The notes under the pieces were generated by a model, which was not told where the DNA came from, searched no databases, and worked only from the letters and a program-made list of their open reading frames with translations. This document shows positions 1-5,673 of a stretch of 7,523 nucleotides of DNA, piece by piece. Numbering within the stretch: position 1 is the stretch's first letter; the number at the start of each line of letters is the position of its first letter. The position numbers were made by a program, and so were the translations under genes. This DNA is from Nitriliruptoraceae bacterium (GTDB taxonomy: Bacteria; Actinomycetota; Nitriliruptoria; Nitriliruptorales; Nitriliruptoraceae). The stretch covers positions 1 to 7,523 of the forward strand of contig SKTG01000245.1 of assembly GCA_007118045.1 (NCBI GenBank). The letters are read 5' to 3'.

Positions 1-570
1 CCCGTCGGGCGTGTGCGTCCTCCCGGCGTCGGTGGCTCCGCCGCCGTCCGTTGCGCCGTCACGGCCCCCGGCGCCGCCGCTCCCGCCACCGCCGACTTCG
101 GCCTTCCCGGTGGCCGATGCGCCTCGACGATCCCAGAAGCGCCACCAGGCTGCACCCCCCTCCCCGCCCCCGGGGCCGGACGTCTCGCGTCGCCCCCCGG
201 CGGCCTCCGTGCCCGTACCGCTACGGCGCCGCCCCTCGGCGAGCGCCCGGTTGGCGTCCTCCGCACGACGGGCTCGGGTGGAGAACCACAGGGACAGGGC
301 GACGAGCCCCAACGTGGCCACCATGCCGTTGAGCGCCGCGGTCATGAGATCGACCACCAACGCCTGAACCAGCGCGATGGCCGGGCCCATCAACCACGAC
401 CATCGCCAGAAGCGTTGCTGGCGTTGGGCGACGCCGACCGCGATCGGTGCGTGCTTGCGCGTCTCGACGGCCCGACCCTTGTTGACCGCCTTGATGATGG
501 CCCGGCGCGAGGCCGTGTCGAGCTCCGCGAAGCGCCGTTGGTTCTCGCGGCGATCGGGGGTCTTGGCCAT
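1..570 (-). CDS. Small two-helix membrane protein, unknown function (3' part beyond left edge)
   Basis: An open minus-strand frame starts with ATG at 570 and continues for 190 codons to the window edge without a stop, so the C-terminus is missing. A GAGG ribosome site (complement of 578-581) lies 7 nt before the ATG. The first ~55 residues are charged and basic (start MAKTPDRRENQRRFAELD), with no signal peptide. Two hydrophobic helices follow at about residues 57-75 and 79-97, separated by a short turn, so both termini probably face the cytoplasm. After the helices comes a basic stretch (RARRAEDANRALAEGRRR), then a long Gly/Ala/Arg/Ser-rich, probably disordered tail (from about residue 115). 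Codons end almost only in G or C, as in the other genes here. I do not recognise the family. It is divergent from the DUF427 gene. That it is a real gene is fairly sure; its function is not known. Confidence 0.75.
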   Translation of the reverse strand, partial: MAKTPDRRENQRRFAELDTASRRAIIKAVNKGRAVETRKHAPIAVGVAQRQQRFWRWSWLMGPAIALVQALVVDLMTAALNGMVATLGLVALSLWFSTRARRAEDANRALAEGRRRSGTGTEAAGGRRETSGPGGGEGGAAWWRFWDRRGASATGKAEVGGGGSGGAGGRDGATDGGGATDAGRTHTPDG

Positions 571-897
571 GCTCGTGCCTCGGCTCGGTGTCGCTGGGCG
601 GCTCGGTGGGCGCGGGACCCACGCTCTCGGACGCTGCCGGGCGCAGACCGGGGTCGTCGCGATCCTCGAGGGCTCCAGCTCGCGGCGCCCGGTGGTGCAG
701 CAGCTCGTCGCCCAGGGTAGGCCGGCGCCGGAGGGGCGTTCCGCCCACGGCGCCTCCGGGTCCGAACCGGCTACGGCGACCCGGCCCCGTCGTCGCCACG
801 AGCCGACCGGGGTCGAGGCACGTCGTGAAGAACGACGTCCACGAGCGCGTGGCTGAGCACGCGCTGCCACCGTTCACGTACGACCGAGGAGGCCCGG
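571..897. other. Intergenic region between divergent genes, with two adjacent inverted repeats
   Basis: This 327-bp gap between the minus-strand membrane-protein gene and the plus-strand DUF427 gene should hold both promoters. Besides the minus-strand -10-like box near 714, it contains two perfect inverted repeats just upstream of the DUF427 gene. The first is ACGTCGT (820-826) with ACGACGT (832-838) around 5 nt. The second is AGCGCGTG (844-851) with CACGCGCT (858-865) around GCTGAG. They could be operators or hairpins in the 5' leader of the DUF427 mRNA. I see no convincing gene here, although a minus-strand frame stays open with GC-rich third positions. Confidence 0.4.
714..742 (-). promoter_or_regulatory. 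Possible promoter of the minus-strand membrane-protein gene
   Basis: On the minus strand, TACCCT (719 to 714) resembles an actinobacterial -10 box and is preceded after exactly 17 bp by GGAACG (742 to 737). The -35 match to TTGACA is poor. Transcription would start near 707, giving a leader of about 137 nt before the ATG at 570. Seen: the hexamers and spacing. Inferred: promoter function. Confidence 0.3.
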
Positions 898-1410
898 ATG
901 CGAGCCCGCCCAACCCAACGCCCGACCCCCGAGACGCCGGGTCCGGGCCAGGAATCCGTCTGGGACTACCCCCGTCCGCCCGCGCTCGACCCCAGCGACG
1001 AGCACGTCGTGGTCGAGTTCGCCGGGCGCGTCATCGCCGATACGCGCCGCTCGATCCGGGTGCTCGAGACCTCGCACCCGCCCTCCTACTACCTGCCGAG
1101 CGCGGACGTGGACGCCACCGTGTTCGTGCCGAGCGAGCGCGTGACCGTCTGCGAGTTCAAGGGCGCCGCGGCCTACGCGCACCTGGTGGTCGGCGAGGAG
1201 CGTTCGGAGCTCGCCTGCTGGTGGTACCCGGAGCCGGTTCCACGCTACGCGCGGCTGCGTGACCACGTGACGTTCTACCCGGGCCGTGTGGGACGGTGCC
1301 TCGTCGACGGGGTGCCCGTGAGCCCGAGCGACGGTGGCTTCTACGGCGGCTGGATCACCCCGCGGGTCGTCGGCCCCTTCAAGGGTGCCCCCGGCAGCGA
1401 GTGGTGGTGA
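898..1410 (+). CDS. DUF427 domain protein
   Basis: The 170-residue protein matches the DUF427 family (Pfam name NTP_transf_9), small beta-rich proteins common in Actinobacteria without an established biochemical role. Family hallmarks are visible in order: VWDYPRPP at 21-28; a strand HVVVEFAGRVIADT (36-49); RVLETSHPPSYYLP (54-67); CEFKGAAAY (85-93); a YPEP and FYPGRV segment in the second half; and the C-terminal FYGGWITPRVVGPFKG (148-163), very typical of the family. The first ~19 residues are Pro/Thr-rich and probably disordered. Start: ATG with GAGGAGG (886-892) 5 nt upstream, which fixes it well. The stop codon is the first base triplet of a 20-bp tandem repeat array. The next gene on this strand begins 254 nt later, so this is probably monocistronic. 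Family assignment is strong; no enzymatic function should be assumed. Confidence 0.9.
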   Translation: MRARPTQRPTPETPGPGQESVWDYPRPPALDPSDEHVVVEFAGRVIADTRRSIRVLETSHPPSYYLPSADVDATVFVPSERVTVCEFKGAAAYAHLVVGEERSELACWWYPEPVPRYARLRDHVTFYPGRVGRCLVDGVPVSPSDGGFYGGWITPRVVGPFKGAPGSEWW

Positions 1411-1487
1411 GCCAGCCGTGAGGGGCGTGAGCCAGCCGTGAGGGGCGTGAGCCAGCCGTGAGGGGTGATAGCCGTCCGTGAGGGGTG
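1408..1487 (+). repeat. 20-bp tandem repeat, four units, overlapping a stop codon
   Basis: Four head-to-tail 20-bp units start at 1408, 1428, 1448 and 1468. Units 1 and 2 are identical (TGAGCCAGCCGTGAGGGGCG). Unit 3 differs by one base (final CG to TG). Unit 4 has a changed start (ATAGCCGTC) but keeps CCGTGAGGGGTG. Each intact unit contains GTGAG twice, separated by CCAGCC. The array begins with the TGA stop of the DUF427 gene. No self-complementary hairpin is evident within a unit. It may be an expanded microsatellite-like element or a set of binding sites; nothing in the sequence decides this. Confidence 0.9.
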
Positions 1488-1543
1488 AGTCGCGGTGACC
1501 GGTGCGAGGGCACCACCGCGACGGTGGCTGCTCGGCGCGTGGG

Positions 1544-1549
1544 TAGCCT
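1544..1549 (+). promoter_or_regulatory. Candidate -10 box for the haem monooxygenase gene
   Basis: GGGTAGCCT contains TAGCCT, which fits the TANNNT pattern and resembles the boxes before prfB and smpB in this window. There is no recognisable -35. The start site would be near 1556, with a leader of about 110 nt to the GTG. Weak evidence by itself. Confidence 0.3.
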
Positions 1550-1664
1550 CGCCGGCGAGGTGCCACGGCCCGTCGGCCATCAGCCGTCCGGGGGGCTCGT
1601 GGCAACCCGACCGGCCGACGGCCCCGAGCCGTACGGCGCGTACCCGACGAACCAGGGGGCGAAC

Positions 1665-2033
1665 GTGTCCGTGGTCAAGATCAACGTGCTCGAGGTGCCC
1701 GAGGGGCGGGGTGAGGTGCTGGAGCAGCGCTTCGCGGCCCGCGCGGGCGAGGTCGAGAAGGTGGACGGCTTCGAGTCGTTCGACCTGTTGCGCCCCACCG
1801 AGGGCACGGATCGCTACCTGGTGGTCACCAAGTGGCGCGACGACGAATCGTTCCAGGCCTGGATGAACTCCCAAGCGTTCCAGAAGGGGCACGCGCAGAG
1901 CGGTGGCAGCGATCGGTCCGCCTCCGGCGGACCCTCGCACGGTGAAGGCGAGCGTCCGAGCGGCCCCGCGGCCACCGGTTCCGAGCTCTGGGGCTTCGAG
2001 GTGGTCACCAGCGCGACCGGAAGCCAGGCCTGA
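1665..2033 (+). CDS. Haem-degrading monooxygenase, MhuD/IsdG type (ABM domain)
   Basis: The 122-residue product has the antibiotic-biosynthesis-monooxygenase fold and aligns closely with mycobacterial MhuD: the start MSVVKINVLEVPEG, then FESFDLLRPTEGTDRYLVVTKW and FQAWMNS. Such dimeric cytosolic enzymes open the haem ring with O2 and release iron. The residues known to be essential in the family are present: Asn7, Trp66 and the haem ligand His76. Odd: between His76 and the last strand (ELWGFEVVTSA) lies a Gly/Ser-rich stretch (about residues 78-100), roughly 18 residues longer than in MhuD as I recall it, so the protein is longer than the usual ~105. Start: GTG at 1665, chosen because AGGGGG (1654-1659) sits 5 nt upstream and homology begins there; the frame is open further upstream to 1485 but that part looks non-coding. 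Haem degradation is inferred; a different substrate is possible. Confidence 0.85.
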   Translation: MSVVKINVLEVPEGRGEVLEQRFAARAGEVEKVDGFESFDLLRPTEGTDRYLVVTKWRDDESFQAWMNSQAFQKGHAQSGGSDRSASGGPSHGEGERPSGPAATGSELWGFEVVTSATGSQA

Positions 2034-2036
2034 GAC

Positions 2037-2065
2037 CTCGGGCGCCGGCGCAGCCGGCACCCGAG
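2037..2065. terminator. Hairpin between convergent genes, likely bidirectional terminator
   Basis: CTCGGGCGCCGGC (2037-2049) pairs with GCCGGCACCCGAG (2053-2065) over 13 positions with one mismatch and a GCA loop, starting 3 nt after the monooxygenase stop. There is no T-run, as is common for terminators in high-GC Actinobacteria. The opposing microprotein gene ends at 2160, so the stem could serve both strands. Confidence 0.6.
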
Positions 2066-2159
2066 GCGACCACATCCGACGGTCGATCCCGGCGGTCGGT
2101 CGTCGCCGCGATCGCCTGTGAGCGGTCGCTGCGTGGTCCGGTTCCGCTACCGCGAGCGG

Positions 2160-2312
2160 CTACCAGCGATCGGTCAGGCGCCGCGGCCCGATCGGCGGCC
2201 GTGCGGCGTGCCCCGTGCCGGCCAGATCGTCGTCCGGTGCGCGTCGTACGAACAGGCCGGTCGCGATGACGGCCACCGCCAGTCCGACGACGATCAGGAT
2301 CAGCATGGTCAT
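2160..2312 (-). CDS. 50-residue single-pass membrane microprotein, unknown
   Basis: A 50-codon minus-strand frame runs from ATG at 2312 to TAG at 2160. The product begins MTMLILIVVGLAVAVIATGL, a strong membrane helix covering about residues 3-22. RR at 23-24 then sits at the cytoplasmic border, suggesting an N-out/C-in orientation. An acidic APDDD follows, then a basic, Pro-rich tail ending RRLTDRW. A purine-rich GGGGGA (complement of 2316-2321) lies 3 nt before the first ATG. A second in-frame ATG (codon 3) has better spacing of about 9 nt and could be the true start. The gene is convergent with the haem monooxygenase and divergent from prfB. Support: helix, positive-inside arginines, ribosome site, GC-ending codons. 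Against: short length makes chance possible, and I recognise no family. It might be a small regulator or subunit, but no partner is visible. Confidence 0.6.
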   Translation of the reverse strand: MTMLILIVVGLAVAVIATGLFVRRAPDDDLAGTGHAARPPIGPRRLTDRW

Positions 2313-2531
2313 GGGTCCCCCGTCCACTCCGGTCGGTGCCCGAGCAGGTGGTGCGTCGCTCGGTCAGCGTGCCTCGTCCGGAGATGGGGCGGCGGCAGCC
2401 TGATACGCGGTCGTGGCGGTAGTGCGTCTCTCGCTCGTGGGCGGTCCGACTCGCACGTGAGCGCGCGATCCGGCCGTGCGGACGGGCCGCCGAGGGTCGA
2501 GGCCCGCACCGTGGCGGCTCGGACGGCTGGG

Positions 2532-2537
2532 TAGCAT
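2532..2537 (+). promoter_or_regulatory. Candidate -10 box for prfB
   Basis: GGGTAGCATCG contains TAGCAT, a good TANNNT match, 40 nt before the prfB ATG. The start site would be near 2544, leaving a leader of about 34 nt that includes the AGGAG ribosome site. The -35 region is GC-rich and unrecognisable. Confidence 0.4.
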
Positions 2538-2577
2538 CGTCGGCTGCAGCCGCCCCCACGCCAGGAGCACGTGCCCG

Positions 2578-3696
2578 ATGGCCGTCAGCCACGTCGACGA
2601 CCTCGCCCATCAGCGAGGACGCGTCGCGCAGCTCGAGGCCGACCTCGACATCGCGGCGAAGCGCGATCGGTTGGGTGAGCTGCGCGAACGCGCCGCCGAG
2701 CCTGGTCTGTGGGACGACACCGACCACGCCAGGCGGGTCACGACCGAGCTGTCACGCGTGGAGGCCGAGCTGCGACGTTTCGAGTCGCTGGTCGATCGTC
2801 TCGACGACCTCGAGGTGCTCGAGCAACTCGCGACCGAGGAGGGCGACGACGCGTCGGTCGCGGAGGTGACCAGCGGGCTCTCCGAGGTCCAGGCCGAGCT
2901 CGATCGGCTCGAGGTCGGCACGATGCTGAGCGGGGAGCACGACTCCTCCGACGCGATCGTCTCCGTCCATGCCGGGGAAGGTGGCGTGGACGCGATGGAC
3001 TGGACCCAGATGCTGCAGCGGATGTACCTGCGTTGGGCGGAGCAGCGGGGCTACGGCGCCGAGGTCTACGACCAGTCGTACGGCGAGGAAGCGGGCCTGA
3101 AGTCGAGCACCTTCGAGATCCAGGGCCCGGATGCCTACGGTTGGCTCTCCGCCGAGCACGGCGTGCACCGCCTGGTGCGCATCAGCCCGTTCGACTCCCA
3201 GGCGCGCCGACAGACCTCGTTCGCGCTGGTGGACGTGGTGCCGGTCCTGCCGGAGGTGGACCAGGACGTCGACGTCCCCGAGGAGGACATCCGCGTGGAC
3301 GTCTACCGCTCGTCCGGGCCCGGGGGGCAGAGCGTCAACACGACCGACTCGGCGGTGCGGATCACCCACCTGCCCACCGGCATCGTCGTGAGCTGCCAGA
3401 ACGAGAAGTCGCAGCACCAGAACAAGGCCGTCGCCCTGCGGGTGCTGAAGGTCAAGCTCGCCGAGCTCGAACGGCGCAAGCGCGAGGAGGAGCTCGACGA
3501 GCTCCGCGGGGCGGTCCAGAACGTCGGCTTCGGCTCCCAGATCCGTAGCTACGTCATGCACCCCTACCAGATGGTCAAGGACCTGCGGTCCGAGTTCGAG
3601 ACCGGCAACGTCCAGCAGGTCCTCGACGGCGACCTCGACGAGCTGCTGGAGGCCGAGCTGCGGCGTCGGGTCCGTGAGGCCGCTGAGCAGGAGTGA
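2578..3696 (+). CDS. prfB: Peptide chain release factor 2 (RF2)
   Basis: The 372-residue protein ends translation at UGA and UAA: it reads the stop codon in the ribosomal A site and triggers peptidyl-tRNA hydrolysis. An N-terminal helical domain (about 1-110) starts MAVSHVDDLAHQRGRVAQLE. The codon-recognition tripeptide SPF, diagnostic of RF2 rather than RF1, is at 203-205. The catalytic GGQ is at 249-251 in SSGPGGQSVNTTDSAV, followed by the conserved CQNEKSQHQNK. The length is normal. Start: ATG at 2578 with AGGAG at 2563-2567; the frame is open further upstream but lacks homology there. There is no in-frame TGA near codons 20-30, so the programmed frameshift that autoregulates prfB in E. 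coli is absent. Upstream of ftsEX, smpB and ssrA, the usual actinobacterial order. Confidence 0.98.
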   Translation: MAVSHVDDLAHQRGRVAQLEADLDIAAKRDRLGELRERAAEPGLWDDTDHARRVTTELSRVEAELRRFESLVDRLDDLEVLEQLATEEGDDASVAEVTSGLSEVQAELDRLEVGTMLSGEHDSSDAIVSVHAGEGGVDAMDWTQMLQRMYLRWAEQRGYGAEVYDQSYGEEAGLKSSTFEIQGPDAYGWLSAEHGVHRLVRISPFDSQARRQTSFALVDVVPVLPEVDQDVDVPEEDIRVDVYRSSGPGGQSVNTTDSAVRITHLPTGIVVSCQNEKSQHQNKAVALRVLKVKLAELERRKREEELDELRGAVQNVGFGSQIRSYVMHPYQMVKDLRSEFETGNVQQVLDGDLDELLEAELRRRVREAAEQE

Positions 3697-3927
3697 GCGG
3701 CGGGAGCGCGGAGCCGGCCGTTCGGCCCCGGCCCCGGCGGTGAGGACACCTGTCCGACGGGTAGTACCCTTCCCGTCGGCCGCAGCGGGGTCGGTCGCCA
3801 CCGCCCCCTGTGCGCGATGGCCCTCCGGGGCCCGGCTCGCCGTTGACGCGGTGCCCCGCGCGGTCGCGGGCCCCCACGCGCCGTCACGGCCGCTGTCCGG
3901 CCCCCTCTTCCAGGATGTGAGCGCGAC
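3697..3927 (+). promoter_or_regulatory. ftsE upstream region with candidate -10 (TACCCT, 3765-3770)
   Basis: The 231 bp between prfB and ftsE contain no gene. GTAGTACCCT gives a -10-like TACCCT at 3765-3770; TGAGGACA (3741-3748) sits at about the right distance for a poor -35. Transcription from it would give a leader of about 150 nt. Small hairpins (GGCCC at 3819-3823 with GGGCC at 3828-3832; GCCGT/ACGGC near 3880-3890) lie in that leader. No strong terminator follows prfB, so read-through from prfB into ftsEX is also possible. Confidence 0.4.
3754..3779. repeat. Inverted repeat enclosing the ftsE -10 candidate
   Basis: CCGACGGG (3754-3761) and CCCGTCGG (3772-3779) are perfect reverse complements around a 10-nt centre, TAGTACCCTT. 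Nested inside is GGGTAGTACCC (3759-3769), palindromic apart from its central base. The arrangement places the TACCCT box at the centre, as expected for an operator overlapping a promoter. An RNA hairpin or a weak terminator of prfB transcripts is the alternative. Confidence 0.6.
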
Positions 3928-4626
3928 GTGATCAAGCTGCAGAACGTCACCAAGACGTACAAGCGGGGACGCGACGACGAGGTCGTCGCGCTCAACGACG
4001 TGTCCATCGACATCTCCAAAGGGGAGTTCGTCTTCGTCGTGGGACCGTCGGGCTCGGGCAAGTCCACCTTCATGAAGATCCTCACCCGCGAGCAGCTCGC
4101 CGAGTCCGGCGATGTGTGGGTGGCCGGCAAGGACCTCGCCAGCCTGCGGGCCTGGAAGGTCCCGCTCCTGCGCCGCGAGATCGGCTACGTGTTCCAGGAC
4201 TTCAAGCTGCTGTCGAACAAGAGCGTCTACGAGAACGTCTCTTTCGCCCTCGAGGTCATCGGCAGCTCCAGGCGTGAGATCGAGCAGCGGGTGCCGGAGG
4301 TGCTCGAGCTCGTCGGCCTGTCGGACAAGGCCGGTGCCCAGCCACACGAGCTCTCCGGCGGTCAGCAGCAGCGAGTCTCGATCGCTCGCGCGTTCGTCAA
4401 CCAGCCGCGGATCCTGCTGTGCGACGAGCCGACCGGCAACCTCGATCCCTCGACCTCGGTGGGGCTGATGAAGCTGCTCGACCGGATCAACCGCACGGGG
4501 GCCACCGTGGTGATGGCCACCCACGATCAACACATCGTCGACTCGATGCGGCGTCGCGTGATCGAGCTGGAGAACGGGTCCGTGGTGCGCGACCAGTCGC
4601 GAGGCGTGTACGGCTACGGCGGCTGA
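3928..4626 (+). CDS. ftsE: Cell division ATP-binding protein FtsE
   Basis: This 232-residue ABC ATPase is the cytosolic partner of FtsX. Together they form a type VII ABC machine at the division septum, where ATP hydrolysis is used to switch on peptidoglycan hydrolases (RipC in mycobacteria) instead of transporting a substrate. Visible motifs: Walker A GPSGSGKST (39-47), Q-loop Gln90 in YVFQDFKLL, signature LSGGQQQR (142-149), Walker B ILLCDEPTGNLD (162-173) with Glu167, and H-loop His199 in MATHD. KGEFVFVVGP, FALEVIG, ARAFVN and the tail RGVYGYGG match actinobacterial FtsE. Start: GTG at 3928; the nearest ribosome site is AGGA (3912-3915), 12 nt away, so initiation may be weak. ftsX follows after 42 nt, and the two are surely co-transcribed. 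Confidence 0.97.
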   Translation: MIKLQNVTKTYKRGRDDEVVALNDVSIDISKGEFVFVVGPSGSGKSTFMKILTREQLAESGDVWVAGKDLASLRAWKVPLLRREIGYVFQDFKLLSNKSVYENVSFALEVIGSSRREIEQRVPEVLELVGLSDKAGAQPHELSGGQQQRVSIARAFVNQPRILLCDEPTGNLDPSTSVGLMKLLDRINRTGATVVMATHDQHIVDSMRRRVIELENGSVVRDQSRGVYGYGG

Positions 4627-4668
4627 CGCCTCCCCGGACGCGCTCGCGGCACGACCAGGAGCTGATGC

Positions 4669-5562
4669 ATGACCGCGCGTTGGCGCTACATCCTGCAGGA
4701 GGCCTTCGTCGGCCTCCGGCGCAACCTGATGATGACCTTCGCGGTGATCCTGTCGGTGACGGTCTCGCTGACGCTGCTCGGGGCGAGCCTGCTGCTCTCC
4801 CAGCAGGTCGATCTGGCCACCGACGACTGGGTCGGCCGCGTCGAGGTGTCGATCTTCCTGTGTGACGACCGCACCTGCCCCGCGATCACGGCGGAACAGC
4901 AGGAGGAGCTGCGCGAGGAGCTCGAGGCGCAGGAGGTCGTCGACGAGGTCATGTACGAGTCGAAGCAGGAGGCCTACGACCGGTTCACGGACCTGTTCGA
5001 GGACCAGCCCTCACTGGTGGAGTCCATCGATCCCGACACGTTGCCGGCATCGTTCCGGGTGAGCCTGGTCAACCCCAACCTGTTCAACGTGATCCGCGAC
5101 CAGTTCGCCGCCTACCCCGGGGTCGAGGAGGTCGTCGACCAGCGCGAGGTGCTCAACCAGTTCCTCCGGTTCACGAACGTGGTGCGCAACGCGGCGCTGG
5201 TGGTGGCGGTCATCCAACTGGTCGCGGCCGGTGTGCTCATCGCCAACACGATCCGGGTGGCGGCGTTCGCACGACGCGAGCAGACCTCGGTCATGCGCCT
5301 GGTCGGCGCCAGCAACTGGTACATCCGCCTGCCCTTCGTGCTCGAGGGGGTCATCGCCGGCGTCATCGGTGCGCTCGTCTCCTGGGGGTTGCTCTACGGA
5401 ACCGTGCCCCGGGTCGCGAGCAACCTGGCCCAGGACATCGAGCTGATGCCCTTCATCGGGGCGGCACAGGTGCTCGCCGTCGGGCCCTGGCTGCTGCTGG
5501 CGGGTGGCGGCATCGCGGCCGTGTCGTCGATCGTGGCGCTGCGCCGGTTCCTCGACATCTGA
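4669..5562 (+). CDS. ftsX: Cell division protein FtsX
   Basis: This 297-residue membrane subunit of the FtsEX complex has the same length as the M. tuberculosis protein. An N-terminal cytoplasmic segment (RWRYILQEAFVGLRRN, the typical FtsX start) is followed by TM1 (about 21-44) and a large extracellular domain (about 45-170) that in this family binds a peptidoglycan hydrolase. TM2 is at about 172-195, TM3 at about 221-245 and TM4 at about 268-290. REQTSVMRLVGASNWYIRLPFVLEG is the conserved FtsX/MacB-type loop that contacts the ATPase. Cys65 and Cys70 (LCDDRTC) lie just outside the membrane and could form a disulfide; mycobacterial FtsX also has a Cys pair in this domain. Start: ATG at 4669 with AGGAG (4657-4661) 7 nt upstream. 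Cotranscribed with ftsE. Confidence 0.96.
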   Translation: MTARWRYILQEAFVGLRRNLMMTFAVILSVTVSLTLLGASLLLSQQVDLATDDWVGRVEVSIFLCDDRTCPAITAEQQEELREELEAQEVVDEVMYESKQEAYDRFTDLFEDQPSLVESIDPDTLPASFRVSLVNPNLFNVIRDQFAAYPGVEEVVDQREVLNQFLRFTNVVRNAALVVAVIQLVAAGVLIANTIRVAAFARREQTSVMRLVGASNWYIRLPFVLEGVIAGVIGALVSWGLLYGTVPRVASNLAQDIELMPFIGAAQVLAVGPWLLLAGGGIAAVSSIVALRRFLDI

Positions 5563-5594
5563 GCCGGACCGGTTCGCGACCCGGTCGGTCCGGC
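5563..5594 (+). terminator. Hairpin directly after ftsX
   Basis: GCCGGACCG (5563-5571) pairs perfectly with CGGTCCGGC (5586-5594) over 9 bp around a 14-nt loop, beginning at the base after the ftsX stop. It is followed by TTCC but no T-run. Together with the smpB promoter candidate downstream, it suggests that the ftsEX transcript ends here. Confidence 0.55.
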
Positions 5595-5659
5595 TTCCGG
5601 GTGGATCCGTCGGGCTCGATGCCCCGGAGGCAGGCCCAGGGCCCGCGGGTCGTGACGGG

Positions 5660-5665
5660 TACGCT
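5660..5665 (+). promoter_or_regulatory. Candidate -10 box for smpB (leaderless transcript)
   Basis: GGGTACGCTGG contains TACGCT at 5660-5665, only 8 nt before the smpB ATG at 5674. A start 6-9 nt downstream of the box falls at 5671-5674, on or beside the ATG. No Shine-Dalgarno sequence precedes the ATG (CGCTGGTCGGTC). Leaderless mRNAs are common in Actinobacteria, so this is a consistent picture, although no -35 is recognisable. Confidence 0.5.
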
Positions 5666-5673
5666 GGTCGGTC

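Noticed and set aside
221..913. Minus-strand frame overlapping the membrane-protein gene and its upstream region
   Set aside because: The part over 221-570 is a shifted reading of the membrane-protein gene. The part at 570-720 has GC-rich third positions but no clear start, ribosome site or recognisable domain.
1408..1487. CRISPR array
   Set aside because: The 20-bp units follow each other directly with no variable spacers.
1485..1664. Upstream extension of the haem monooxygenase frame
   Set aside because: It would add 60 residues absent from the family and overlap the promoter candidate; the GTG at 1665 has a good ribosome site and matches the family N-terminus.
2476..2577. Upstream extension of prfB
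   Set aside because: The added residues are unlike RF2 and include the -10 candidate; ATG at 2578 follows AGGAG and gives the usual length.
2752..4533. A very long open frame (593 codons) on the minus strand
   Set aside because: It is antisense to prfB and ftsE, which are certain. Long antisense frames arise easily in high-GC coding DNA, and the translation matches no family pattern.
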